Below, one piece after another: positions 1 to 7,077 of a stretch of 14,523 nt of DNA (its first letter is position 1; every line of letters begins with the position of its first letter). This stretch comes from Actinobacteria bacterium UBA5975 (GTDB lineage Bacteria; Actinomycetota; Actinomycetes; Nanopelagicales; Nanopelagicaceae). The stretch is from the NCBI GenBank assembly GCA_002430075.1, contig DJBN01000107.1:3524-18046 (forward strand), in the 5' to 3' direction. The translations under genes were made by a program, and so were the position numbers. The notes beneath the pieces are model-generated. The model had not been told where the DNA came from and did not search any database. It saw only the letters and a list, made by a program, of their open reading frames with translations.

Positions 1-1181
1 GCGAAAAGACAGGTGTCCCAGCTCTGAATAGAGCGCTCCAGGGTTTATATGCCCCAGGTTCTACATTTAAAGCTGTCTCGCTGATTGCTGCAAAGAATGC
101 TGGATATAACCTCAACGCATCGTATGCCTGCCCTAAAGAGGTTCAAGTTGGAACTCGTGCCTTTCAGAATTTTGAAAGTAAAGCCCAAGGAACTCTCACA
201 ATGAAGAAAGCGATAGCGGTTTCATGTGACACGATTTGGTACAAGATTGCTTATGACGAATGGCTACGAGATGGCGGACTTAAGCCTAAATCTAGCCCCA
301 ACGATTACTTCTTCACCGCGGCGAAGAAATTTCAAATTGGCGAGAAAACCGGTGTAGATCTACCTTCAGAATCTTCTGGTCGCCTTGCAGATCGCCAATG
401 GCGCACAGCGTGGTATTCCCAGAATAAAGATTATTACTGTAACTATAAGGATCGATCAACTAAGGCTCAGCAGACTCCATTTTTAATTCAATTAGCCTAT
501 GAAAATTGTCTTGACGGAGACAAGATTCGCGCAGGCGACGCTGTCAACTTCTCAATCGGACAAGGTGACACAGTGTTGACCCCTATTAAGCTGGCGCAGA
601 TGTATGCCGCAATTGCTAATGGCGGAACTATCTGGAAGCCAACTGTCGCAAAAGCTGTAGTAACAACTGCTGGAAAAGTAATCAAAAAATTCGAACCTGA
701 AAAAATGGGTGAACTTGGAATTGATAAAACAACTATGAAATTCCTGCAAGATGCACTTCACGAAGTGACGCTCACTGGTACTTCAGCGGGGGTATTTTCT
801 GGTTTTCCTATTGCAACAGCTGGTAAAACTGGTACCGCGCAAGTTTTCGGAAAGAATGCAAACGGAACTCTAAAGTCGGATACAGCATGGTACGCATCGT
901 ATGCACCTTCGAAAAACCCACGATACGCGGTTGTGATGATGGTTAGCCAAGGCGGATTTGGTTCAGGGACCGCAGCAGTTGGCGTGAAAAGGATTTATGA
1001 AACTATCTTTGGAGTGCAAGGTGGAAAAGTGGATCCTGATTTGGCTCTCTTTACAACAGGAAAGCCGCCTACGGCTCTGCCACGCATTTCACCTGTCACT
1101 AAACCCAAACCATCTATATTGGCACCAGGTGAAGCTAAAGTCATAGCGGTTCCAACTCCGAAAGCGACGGTGAAGAGATGA
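1..1181 (+). CDS. mrdA: Penicillin-binding protein 2 (peptidoglycan D,D-transpeptidase), 5'-truncated by the window edge
   Basis: This is the C-terminal transpeptidase part of a class B penicillin-binding protein, which cross-links peptidoglycan outside the membrane during cell elongation. The reading frame is open from position 3, so the gene starts upstream of the window. All three active-site motifs are visible: the serine motif STFK (within APGSTFK, catalytic Ser codon 60-62), the SxD/N-type motif SCD at 222-230, and KTG (within AGKTGTAQ) at 825-833. An EKTGVDLPSE segment typical of PBP2-type proteins lies between the second and third motifs. After the domain ends (near IYETIFG) there is a tail of about 55 residues rich in Pro, Lys and Ala with no domain I recognise. 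The stop overlaps the rodA start (ATGA, 1178-1181), so the two are very likely co-translated. PBP2/RodA pairing favours this over the division protein FtsI. An in-frame ATG at 201 lies inside the domain, between motifs one and two, and is not the start. Confidence 0.93.
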   Translation, partial: EKTGVPALNRALQGLYAPGSTFKAVSLIAAKNAGYNLNASYACPKEVQVGTRAFQNFESKAQGTLTMKKAIAVSCDTIWYKIAYDEWLRDGGLKPKSSPNDYFFTAAKKFQIGEKTGVDLPSESSGRLADRQWRTAWYSQNKDYYCNYKDRSTKAQQTPFLIQLAYENCLDGDKIRAGDAVNFSIGQGDTVLTPIKLAQMYAAIANGGTIWKPTVAKAVVTTAGKVIKKFEPEKMGELGIDKTTMKFLQDALHEVTLTGTSAGVFSGFPIATAGKTGTAQVFGKNANGTLKSDTAWYASYAPSKNPRYAVVMMVSQGGFGSGTAAVGVKRIYETIFGVQGGKVDPDLALFTTGKPPTALPRISPVTKPKPSILAPGEAKVIAVPTPKATVKR

Positions 1182-2338
1182 GCACCTTCCTTAACCGTAG
1201 TTCCTATCGCCGAGCTCATAAAACTTCATTTGCTGCAGGCTTTGATCCGATTCTCAGCGCAGCAGTGGGAGCACTTTTAATTATCGGGACTCTTCTGGTC
1301 TATGCAGCCACACGCGATTGGTATTCAGCTAACGATCTTGATCCGCAGTATTACTTAAAGCGACATGTAATCAATATTATTATTGGTCTAGTACTGGCGT
1401 GGGGAACCACAATTATTGATTATCGCCTGCTTCGCGCATACACACCATTTATTTGGGCCGCCGGAGTCTGTGGGCTCTTACTTGTACTTATTCCTGGTGT
1501 CGGCAGTGAGGTAAATGGCGCAAAGGCGTGGATTCCACTGCCCGGAGGATTTCAGATTCAGCCTGCAGAAATTGCAAAGATTTCCATCATTATTGGAATT
1601 TCAATGTTGCTTGCTGAACGCAATCACAATAGCGATGAGCCCAGTAACCAAGATGTATTAAAAGCTCTAGCGATTGCGGCGCTACCGATTCTCCTGATCT
1701 TGGTTCAGCCAGATATGGGCACAGTTTTTATCATTAGCGCATCCGTTGTGACTATCTTGGCCGTCTCTGGTGCGCCAACTCGATGGGTTGTCGGATTACT
1801 ACTTCTTGCACTTATCGGCGGATTTGTCGCAACACAGACTGGAGTCATTAGCGATTACCAGATCAAGAGATTGCAATCATTCGTAGATCCCAATGCTGAT
1901 TCGCAAGGAGCTGGTTATCAATTACGTCAGGCTCGCATCACAGTGGGTTCAGGTGGATTCCTTGGTACAGGATTATTTAATGGTCCGCAGACTAATGGTC
2001 GCTTTGTTCCTGAACAACAGACAGACTTCATCTTCACAGTGGCAGGCGAAGAACTTGGGTTCCTCGGAAGTGGATTTATTATTCTTCTCTATTTGATTAT
2101 CTTGATGCGAGCATTTGGGATTGCGCGGCGATCGACAGACCCCTATGGAACCTTGGTCTGTACCGGCGTAATTGCCTGGTTTGCCTTTCAAGCTTTTGAA
2201 AATATTGGAATGACCCTCGGGTTGATGCCCATGACCGGCGTCCCTCTTCCCTTTATGTCATACGGAGGCTCGAGCATGTTTGCGACGTTGATTGGATTCG
2301 GCCTGTTGCAGAACGTTCATGCCAGCCATCGAAGCTAA
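1178..2338 (+). CDS. rodA: RodA, SEDS-family peptidoglycan glycosyltransferase
   Basis: This 386-residue polytopic membrane protein polymerises lipid II into glycan strands and works with the class B PBP encoded just upstream. About ten hydrophobic segments can be seen, the first at residues 24-44. SEDS signatures are clear: QPDMGT at 177-182, PEQQTDFIF at 278-286, where Asp283 matches the essential catalytic aspartate of the family, and the C-terminal signature GLMPMTGVPLPFMSYGGSS at 348-366. FtsW is the main alternative, but the four-base overlap with a PBP2 gene favours RodA. The start ATG lies inside the end of mrdA (ATGA), which suggests translational coupling. The length is normal for the family. 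A basic N-terminal stretch of about 20 residues precedes the first helix, consistent with a cytoplasmic N terminus. The same frame stays open after the TAA stop until 2530, but I see no reason to doubt the stop. Confidence 0.93.
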   Translation: MSTFLNRSSYRRAHKTSFAAGFDPILSAAVGALLIIGTLLVYAATRDWYSANDLDPQYYLKRHVINIIIGLVLAWGTTIIDYRLLRAYTPFIWAAGVCGLLLVLIPGVGSEVNGAKAWIPLPGGFQIQPAEIAKISIIIGISMLLAERNHNSDEPSNQDVLKALAIAALPILLILVQPDMGTVFIISASVVTILAVSGAPTRWVVGLLLLALIGGFVATQTGVISDYQIKRLQSFVDPNADSQGAGYQLRQARITVGSGGFLGTGLFNGPQTNGRFVPEQQTDFIFTVAGEELGFLGSGFIILLYLIILMRAFGIARRSTDPYGTLVCTGVIAWFAFQAFENIGMTLGLMPMTGVPLPFMSYGGSSMFATLIGFGLLQNVHASHRS

Positions 2339-2492
2339 TCTGCGCTCAAAATAGGCTTTCGCTCCGACTATCTGGCATACTTACCCCACCAGTTCAGCGC
2401 GGCCAGCGATCCTTATCGCGCCTGCGGCGGACTACATAAAAGATTTGCTCGAGGATTAACCCAACTAGGGGCTAAGACTGGGGCCACGAGAA

Positions 2493-2526
2493 TGCGTATC
2501 TCTAGAATTAATCTAGAAGATATGCG
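2493..2526 (+). promoter_or_regulatory. Leader hairpin immediately upstream of the RNase E/G gene
   Basis: As RNA, 2493-2506 pairs with 2512-2526. TCTAGA (2501-2506) pairs with TCTAGA (2512-2517) around an ATTAA loop. After a single bulged A at 2518, eight further pairs follow (2493-2500 with 2519-2526), two of them G-U. That gives 14 pairs in all. The stem ends four bases before the Shine-Dalgarno AAGGA at 2530-2534. No U-tract follows, so it is not a rho-independent terminator. E. coli rne is known to autoregulate through 5' leader hairpins cut by RNase E. A similar role here is inference. A rival reading is that TAGAAT (2503-2508) is a promoter -10 element and the dyad acts as DNA. Confidence 0.55.
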
Positions 2527-2529
2527 CTA

Positions 2530-2534
2530 AAGGA
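2530..2534 (+). promoter_or_regulatory. Shine-Dalgarno site deciding the RNase E/G start
   Basis: AAGGA sits 9 bases before the ATG at 2544. Another ATG at 2539 lies only 4 bases away and in a different frame, so 2544 is the credible start. Confidence 0.7.
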
Positions 2535-2543
2535 TTTGATGCC

Positions 2544-4742
2544 ATGGCTATTGAGCCAAAATCACCGCGTAAGCGCGCGGCGAAGAAGTCAAGTAAGAAA
2601 TCGCTCAAGAGCGAATCAGCCAACTCTGAGCCAACAAATGAATCCGTTGAAGCTGTTATCACTGAGGAAGTAGCTGCACCAAAGCGTGCTAAAAAAGCTG
2701 CGGCGATTCCCGTTCCTGTCTTTCAAGCAGCAACAACTGAAGCTGCAACCCCTAAGCGCGCTAAAAAAGCTGTCAAGCAGGCCGCTACTGAACCAGCGCA
2801 GGAGGTTGAAAAATCTACAGGTCCTGATTCAGAGGATTCAGATAACCGCACAGGACGTAACCGCAATCGCCGCCGGCGAGGTGGACGTGGACGCCGTAAG
2901 CCGCAAGGCGAAGAGGCCGAACTAGAAGATGGTTTAGAGAATGAGAACGAAGATTCACTAGAGGATTCAACTGAGGGCGGAGATAGCGCTACACATCGTC
3001 GCCGCCGTCGCCGTCGCGCCACTGGTGAAGGTGTAACTCCGGGCGAAGTTATCGATGAAGATGGCGTCGTTACTGTTGTGAAGGTCCGTGAAGTCCGCGA
3101 AAAAGCCGAACGCCCAGTACGCGAACGAACAGAACGAAGCACTCGCAATCGCCGTGAACGTGGCCGTAATGAGACTCGCGAATACCGTGAGCCATATCGT
3201 CGCCGCGGAACAATTATTACTGATGGAGAATTCTTAGCTCGTCGAGAGAACGTTGATCGCGAAATGGTTGTCCGCCAAATAGGGGACCGAATTCAGATTG
3301 CAGTTATTGAAGACAATGTCATGGTTGAGCACTACGTCAACCGTAATGCCAACGTGTCATATGTTGGAAACGTTTATCTTGGCCGCGTTCAGAATGTTCT
3401 TCCATCAATGGAGGCTGCATTCGTAGATATCGGTAAGGGACGTAACGCAGTTCTCTATGCGGGTGAAGTGAATTGGGATGCTGCAGGAATCTCTGAATCA
3501 GAGCCACGCAAAATCGAGATGGTTCTTAAAACCGGTCAACCAGTTTTAGTTCAGGTAACAAAAGATCCGATAGGGCAGAAAGGTGCGCGCCTAACTAGCC
3601 AGATCTCACTTCCAGGACGGTATGTTGTCTACGTTCCGGGCGGTGGAATGAGCGGTATTTCCAAACGACTACCTGAATCTGAGCGCACACGTTTGAAGTC
3701 AATTCTTAAGACTCTCATCCCAGAGGATGCAGGCGTCATTGTTCGTACTGCAGCGGAAGGAGTTTCAGAAGCTGAACTGACTGCAGATGTAGAACGCCTA
3801 AAAGCGCAATGGGAAGATATTTTTCAGAAATCTGAAAACCCTAACTTCCACGCACCCGCTCTACTTCTCTCTGAGCCAGATCTTGCAGTCCGCGTTATTC
3901 GCGATATCTTCAATGAAGATTTCCGTAAGCTCATTATTCAAGGCAATGAAGCATGGGAGGAAATTTCTTCCTATCTTGGCTCTATAGCCCCTGAACTAGT
4001 CACAAAGATTGAAAAGTATTCAGGTAAGGGCGATCTCTTCGCTGATTACCGCGTTGAAGAGCAGCTTGCTAAAGCATTTGATCGCAAGGTCTACCTACCT
4101 TCTGGTGGTTCCCTCGTTATCGATCGCACCGAAGCAATGGTTGTGATCGATGTGAACACAGGTAAATTCATCGGTAAGGGTGGAAACCTCGAAGAGACTG
4201 TTACCAAAAACAATATGGAGGCAGCAGAAGAGATTGCGCGCCAACTTCGTCTTCGTGACTTAGGTGGAATTGTTGTAATTGACTTTATCGATATGGTCCT
4301 TGAATCTAACCGTGATGCTGTTCTGAGACGACTTGTTGAAAGCTTAGGGAGAGATCGCACAAAGCATCAAGTTGCCGAAGTTACCTCCCTTGGTCTTGTA
4401 CAGATGACGCGCAAGCGTGTTGGACAGGGATTAATTGAAGCCTTCTCAACAACATGTGATTCATGTAATGGACGCGGAATTCATATCCATATGGATCCTG
4501 TAAAGATGAAGGCGCCAATGCCACAAGTAAATTCACAGAGCGCTCATCATCCAGATGTAGATGAAGAGACAGCTACTGATCATGAATTCCACGAAACTCT
4601 TAACTCTGAAGAGTCAGATGCTTCTGAGAAAGCCTCAGATAACTCATCTAAAAAAACACCGACCAAAGGTGGCAAAGAAGAGCCGGCTCCTAAGGCGAAA
4701 CGGCGCAGAAGGGCAGCCAGCTCAGGGGTCATCACCGCCTAA
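2544..4742 (+). CDS. rne: Ribonuclease E/G family endoribonuclease with long charged N- and C-terminal extensions
   Basis: This 732-residue single-strand-specific endoribonuclease would process rRNA and tRNA precursors and start mRNA decay in the cytoplasm. Residues 1-225 are low complexity: Lys/Ala-rich with a repeated PKRAKKA segment (46-52 and 70-76), then acidic blocks alternating with Arg-rich tracts (for example HRRRRRRR at 151-158). An S1 RNA-binding domain begins near GNVYLGRV (275-282) and runs to about 350. The catalytic DNase-I-like region follows, with Asp536 in VVIDVNTG and Asp580 in VVIDFIDM matching the two metal-binding aspartates of E. coli RNase E. Cys638 and Cys641 (CDSCNG) form the zinc-link that joins dimers. 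The C-terminal tail is acidic, then ends with a basic KAKRRRR patch. The catalytic core is placed between two disordered arms, as in other actinobacterial homologues, unlike E. coli RNase E. It could equally be named rng. It lies upstream of rplU-rpmA, the usual actinobacterial order. Confidence 0.92.
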   Translation: MAIEPKSPRKRAAKKSSKKSLKSESANSEPTNESVEAVITEEVAAPKRAKKAAAIPVPVFQAATTEAATPKRAKKAVKQAATEPAQEVEKSTGPDSEDSDNRTGRNRNRRRRGGRGRRKPQGEEAELEDGLENENEDSLEDSTEGGDSATHRRRRRRRATGEGVTPGEVIDEDGVVTVVKVREVREKAERPVRERTERSTRNRRERGRNETREYREPYRRRGTIITDGEFLARRENVDREMVVRQIGDRIQIAVIEDNVMVEHYVNRNANVSYVGNVYLGRVQNVLPSMEAAFVDIGKGRNAVLYAGEVNWDAAGISESEPRKIEMVLKTGQPVLVQVTKDPIGQKGARLTSQISLPGRYVVYVPGGGMSGISKRLPESERTRLKSILKTLIPEDAGVIVRTAAEGVSEAELTADVERLKAQWEDIFQKSENPNFHAPALLLSEPDLAVRVIRDIFNEDFRKLIIQGNEAWEEISSYLGSIAPELVTKIEKYSGKGDLFADYRVEEQLAKAFDRKVYLPSGGSLVIDRTEAMVVIDVNTGKFIGKGGNLEETVTKNNMEAAEEIARQLRLRDLGGIVVIDFIDMVLESNRDAVLRRLVESLGRDRTKHQVAEVTSLGLVQMTRKRVGQGLIEAFSTTCDSCNGRGIHIHMDPVKMKAPMPQVNSQSAHHPDVDEETATDHEFHETLNSEESDASEKASDNSSKKTPTKGGKEEPAPKAKRRRRAASSGVITA

Positions 4743-4762
4743 GCGCCGCAACCCAACCCAAT

Positions 4763-4792
4763 TTGACCCAAGGGGTAGGAAATCCGTACCCT
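4763..4792 (+). promoter_or_regulatory. Candidate promoter for rplU-rpmA with an inverted repeat in its spacer
   Basis: TTGACC (4763-4768) and TACCCT (4787-4792) are separated by 18 bases and match -35 and actinobacterial TAnnnT -10 elements. Transcription would start near 4799, giving a leader of about 65 bases. The spacer carries a dyad: GGGTA-GGA at 4773-4780 against TCC-G-TACCC at 4783-4791, which overlaps the -10. It could be an operator, or part of a weak hairpin ending rne transcripts, though no T-tract follows. This is a pattern match only. Confidence 0.45.
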
Positions 4793-4853
4793 TATCCTCT
4801 GCCCGAGTCCGCCATACGCGTGAATCTGGCTTGAATACTATGAACGAAGAACT

Positions 4854-4857
4854 GAGG
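4854..4857 (+). promoter_or_regulatory. Shine-Dalgarno site deciding the rplU start
   Basis: GAGG lies 8 bases before the ATG at 4866 but only 2 bases before the in-frame ATG at 4860. Spacing therefore favours 4866, which also gives the usual L21 N terminus MYAIVKAGG. Confidence 0.75.
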
Positions 4858-4865
4858 CAATGAGC

Positions 4866-5180
4866 ATGTACGCAATCGTTAAAGCTGGCGGACGCCAGGA
4901 GAAGGTAACTGTTGGCGAGACCATCACCGTCGATCGTATCGACGCTGCAGCTGGGGCATCAGTTTCTTTCCAAGCTCTCCTTGTCGTTGATGGCGCAAGC
5001 GTCACAACTGATCCAAAGGTTCTCTCTGCAATCAAGGTAACGGGCGAAGTTATCGACGAAGTTAAGGGTCCGAAGATCGACATCCTTCGTTACAAGAACA
5101 AGACAGGCCATCGCCGTCGTCAAGGTTTCCGTGCACAGCACACACGAGTAAAGATCACCGCAATCAGCGGTGCCAAGTAA
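4866..5180 (+). CDS. rplU: 50S ribosomal protein L21
   Basis: This 104-residue protein of the large ribosomal subunit binds 23S rRNA. The N terminus [11 protein letters not shown] and the C-terminal segment [20 protein letters not shown] are characteristic of L21, and the length matches the family. I chose the ATG at 4866 over the in-frame ATG at 4860 because of the Shine-Dalgarno spacing and because family members usually begin with MYA. It is followed after 26 bases by rpmA, the standard rplU-rpmA pair, and the two share the strong terminator after rpmA. A candidate promoter lies about 70 bases upstream, so ribosomal protein output can be separated from that of the RNase gene. Confidence 0.96.
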   Translation: MYAIVKAGGRQEKVTVGETITVDRIDAAAGASVSFQALLVVDGASVTTDPKVLSAIKVTGEVIDEVKGPKIDILRYKNKTGHRRRQGFRAQHTRVKITAISGAK

Positions 5181-5206
5181 GCGAACCGGTTAAGGGAGCA
5201 AAGTAA

Positions 5207-5461
5207 ATGGCAAGTAAGAAGGGTGTTTCCTCAACACGTAACGGTCGCGATTCAAACCCACAGTACCTCGGTATTAAGCGTTTTGGTGGCCAAGAAGTTA
5301 ATGCAGGTGAAATTCTCGTTCGTCAGCGTGGAACACATTTCCACCCAGGCAAGAACGTAGGTCGCGGTAAGGATGACACTCTCTTCGCACTTGCTGCAGG
5401 AGCAGTTGAATTCGGTCGGGCTCGCGGTCGTCGCGTAGTGAATGTAGTCCCTGCAGTTTAA
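5207..5461 (+). CDS. rpmA: 50S ribosomal protein L27
   Basis: This 84-residue basic ribosomal protein places its N-terminal tail near the peptidyl transferase centre. The N terminus [16 protein letters not shown] and the segments [16 protein letters not shown] and [18 protein letters not shown] are the family pattern. There is no Firmicutes-type cleavable N-terminal extension before the MA(S/H)KK start, so no dedicated protease is implied. A good Shine-Dalgarno (GGGAG, 5194-5198) sits 8 bases ahead of the ATG. It is the last gene before a rho-independent terminator, so rplU-rpmA form the end of a transcription unit. Confidence 0.96.
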   Translation: MASKKGVSSTRNGRDSNPQYLGIKRFGGQEVNAGEILVRQRGTHFHPGKNVGRGKDDTLFALAAGAVEFGRARGRRVVNVVPAV

Positions 5462-5480
5462 TTTAGGTTTCTCTACAAGG

Positions 5481-5512
5481 AGCGGGCCGCATTTATCGCG
5501 GTCCGCTTTTTT
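5481..5512 (+). terminator. Strong rho-independent terminator after rpmA
   Basis: AGCGGGCCGC (5481-5490) pairs with GCGGTCCGCT (5498-5507) through ten pairs, one of them G-U, around a seven-base ATTTATC loop. Six T's follow directly (5507-5512). It separates rplU-rpmA from obgE, which must be expressed by read-through or from its own promoter in the 50 bases that follow. I could not identify a clear promoter there. Confidence 0.92.
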
Positions 5513-5549
5513 ATTTGATCAGTAGTTTCATTTTGTGTCTTAGAAGGAA

Positions 5550-5554
5550 AGGGG
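5550..5554 (+). promoter_or_regulatory. Shine-Dalgarno region deciding the obgE start
   Basis: The purine-rich stretch around AGGGG lies 8 bases before the ATG at 5563. The frame is also open from a TTG at 5515, but that codon adjoins the terminator T-run and would add residues unlike Obg. Confidence 0.75.
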
Positions 5555-5562
5555 AAGTAAGA

Positions 5563-7077
5563 ATGACAACATTCGTAGATCGCGTCACTCTCTTCGCCTC
5601 TGCCGGAAAAGGTGGAGATGGTTGCGTCTCTGTAAAGCGCGAAAAGTTTAAGCCTCTCGGCGGACCTGATGGTGGCAACGGTGGACGCGGCGGAGACATC
5701 ATCCTTGTTGTTGATTCTTCCGTAACAACACTTCTTGATTTTCACCATTCACCACATCGCAAAGCAACATCTGGGCACCAAGGTTTTGGCGATCGTAAAG
5801 ATGGCGTATCGGGTGAAGATCTCATCATGGCTGTACCTAATGGAACCGTTATCTATGATGAAAGCGGCGAACAGATCGCAGATTTGATTGGAATTGGAAC
5901 AACTTTTCTTGCAGCGCGTGGAGGACATGGCGGCTTAGGAAACCTTGCTCTATCGTCATCAAAGCGCCGCGCACCTGGCTTTGCGCTACTTGGTGAACCT
6001 GGCGAAGAACGTAAACTCACTTTAGAACTTAAATCAGTAGCCGATATAGCTCTCGTTGGTTTTCCAAGCGCCGGAAAATCATCTCTTATCGCAGCAATTT
6101 CTGCAGCACGTCCAAAGATTGCTGACTATCCATTTACTACCCTTGTTCCAAACCTTGGTGTAGTTCAAGCTGGAGATACTCGCTTCACCGTTGCAGATGT
6201 TCCAGGTCTTATTCCTGGAGCTTCGCAAGGAAAGGGCTTAGGACTTCAATTCCTTCGCCATGTTGAGCGCTGCGTTGCTTTGGTGCATGTTCTCGATTGT
6301 GGAACGCTCGAAACAGAGCGCAACCCTCTCGTTGACTTAGAGGCAATTGAAAATGAACTTGCACTCTATGGTGGCCTTGAAGATCGGGTACGAATTGTGG
6401 CACTTAATAAAATCGACCTTCCAGATGGCTTGGCGATGGCTGAGATGGTTGAGGAACAGCTCAAGGAAATGGGCTACGAGGTTTATAAAGTTTCCGCAGC
6501 TAGCCGCGAAGGCTTGCAAGAGCTTCTCTATGCAATGGCGCGCCTTGTGCAACGCGAACGTGCAGAAGCGGCTAAAGAAGAACGTACTCGCATAATCTTG
6601 CGACCAGTTGCAGTCGATGATTCAGGATTTACCGTACAAAAGAATGGCGATGGCTCATTTAGCGTGCGCGGCCAGAAGGTAGTCCGTTGGGTTCGCCAGA
6701 CAAACTTTAAAAACGCTGAAGCGATTGGGTATTTAGCTGATCGCCTAGCTCAACTAGGAGTCGAAAAAGAGCTCTTCAAGAAGGGTGCAGTTGCAGGTTC
6801 TGAAGTCCGCATTGGATCTGGTGACAATGAAGTTGTCTTCGAGTGGGAGCCAACTATTGAAGCAGGCGCTGAACAACTTGCAGGCTTCCTGCATCGTCGC
6901 GGCGAAGATTCGCGTCTTGAAGGTGCATGGCAAGCGGTAGCAATTGAAGCCGACCAACTTTCAGATGAAGAAATTGCCCGTCAATGGGAGTACAACGTTG
7001 CCGAACCTACCAACCCTGAAATAATATTGACGCTCGATGAGATTAAAGAGAGCGACTTAGAAAGCGATGACAAGTGA
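5563..7077 (+). CDS. obgE: GTPase Obg (CgtA), with C-terminal OCT domain
   Basis: This 504-residue GTP-binding protein acts in late 50S subunit assembly and links ribosome state to stress and cell-cycle control. Domains in order: the glycine-rich Obg fold (about 1-158, starting [20 protein letters not shown]), the GTPase domain with Walker [10 protein letters not shown] at 166-174, switch I around [13 protein letters not shown] at 189-201, DVPG at 212-215, NKID at 282-285 and SAAS at 311-314, then an OCT domain at about 346-430. An acidic tail follows, ending ESDLESDDK. The OCT domain is common in Actinobacteria and Firmicutes and absent from E. coli Obg. The start at 5563 is supported by spacing and by the conserved N terminus. 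The stop overlaps the proB start (GTGA, 7074-7077), so proB is probably translated by coupling to obgE. Confidence 0.96.
   Translation: MTTFVDRVTLFASAGKGGDGCVSVKREKFKPLGGPDGGNGGRGGDIILVVDSSVTTLLDFHHSPHRKATSGHQGFGDRKDGVSGEDLIMAVPNGTVIYDESGEQIADLIGIGTTFLAARGGHGGLGNLALSSSKRRAPGFALLGEPGEERKLTLELKSVADIALVGFPSAGKSSLIAAISAARPKIADYPFTTLVPNLGVVQAGDTRFTVADVPGLIPGASQGKGLGLQFLRHVERCVALVHVLDCGTLETERNPLVDLEAIENELALYGGLEDRVRIVALNKIDLPDGLAMAEMVEEQLKEMGYEVYKVSAASREGLQELLYAMARLVQRERAEAAKEERTRIILRPVAVDDSGFTVQKNGDGSFSVRGQKVVRWVRQTNFKNAEAIGYLADRLAQLGVEKELFKKGAVAGSEVRIGSGDNEVVFEWEPTIEAGAEQLAGFLHRRGEDSRLEGAWQAVAIEADQLSDEEIARQWEYNVAEPTNPEIILTLDEIKESDLESDDK

Larger units (their letters stand above)
2339..2543. other. 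205-base intergenic region between rodA and the RNase E/G gene
   Basis: I see no convincing protein gene here. A frame in phase with rodA is open from 2339 to the TAA at 2528-2530, but its first ATG is at 2492, leaving only 12 sense codons. No T-tract terminator follows rodA. A weak extended -10-like sequence (TGGCATACT, 2373-2381) has no good -35 partner. GCGAT/ATCGC at 2406-2410 and 2415-2419 makes only a five-pair stem. The strongest structure is the hairpin at 2493-2526, listed separately. In many Actinobacteria a pair of radical-SAM-related genes lies directly upstream of this RNase gene. They are absent here. Confidence 0.6.

Noticed and set aside
201-1181. ATG at 201 as a true start of a short PBP
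   Set aside because: The upstream in-frame sequence carries the catalytic STFK serine motif, so the gene clearly extends beyond the window start.
2406-2419. GCGAT/ATCGC inverted repeat as a rodA terminator
   Set aside because: It has only five pairs and no T-run after it.
2339-2530. 64-codon frame continuing in phase after the rodA stop
   Set aside because: It has no start codon near its beginning and no recognisable family. RodA ends at a normal place for the family, so stop-codon read-through or a separate gene is not supported.
2723-3148. 141-codon open frame on the minus strand, rich in Arg and Ser
   Set aside because: It lies entirely opposite the low-complexity part of the RNase gene. 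Its composition is the mirror of repetitive Lys/Arg/Glu codons, and it matches no family I know.
4840-4863. Seven-codon frame (MNEELRQ) ending over the rplU start region
   Set aside because: It has no Shine-Dalgarno, and its last codons simply contain the rplU ribosome-binding site. Chance is the simplest explanation.
4561-4863. 100-codon plus-strand frame across the end of the RNase gene and the spacer
   Set aside because: It is out of frame with the RNase, has a Lys/Arg/Ser composition derived from that gene's low-complexity tail, and has no ribosome-binding site or family resemblance.
5515-5562. Upstream TTG start adding 16 residues to Obg
   Set aside because: The TTG adjoins the terminator T-run, has no ribosome-binding site, and would add residues unlike the conserved Obg N terminus. 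The ATG at 5563 has a good Shine-Dalgarno.
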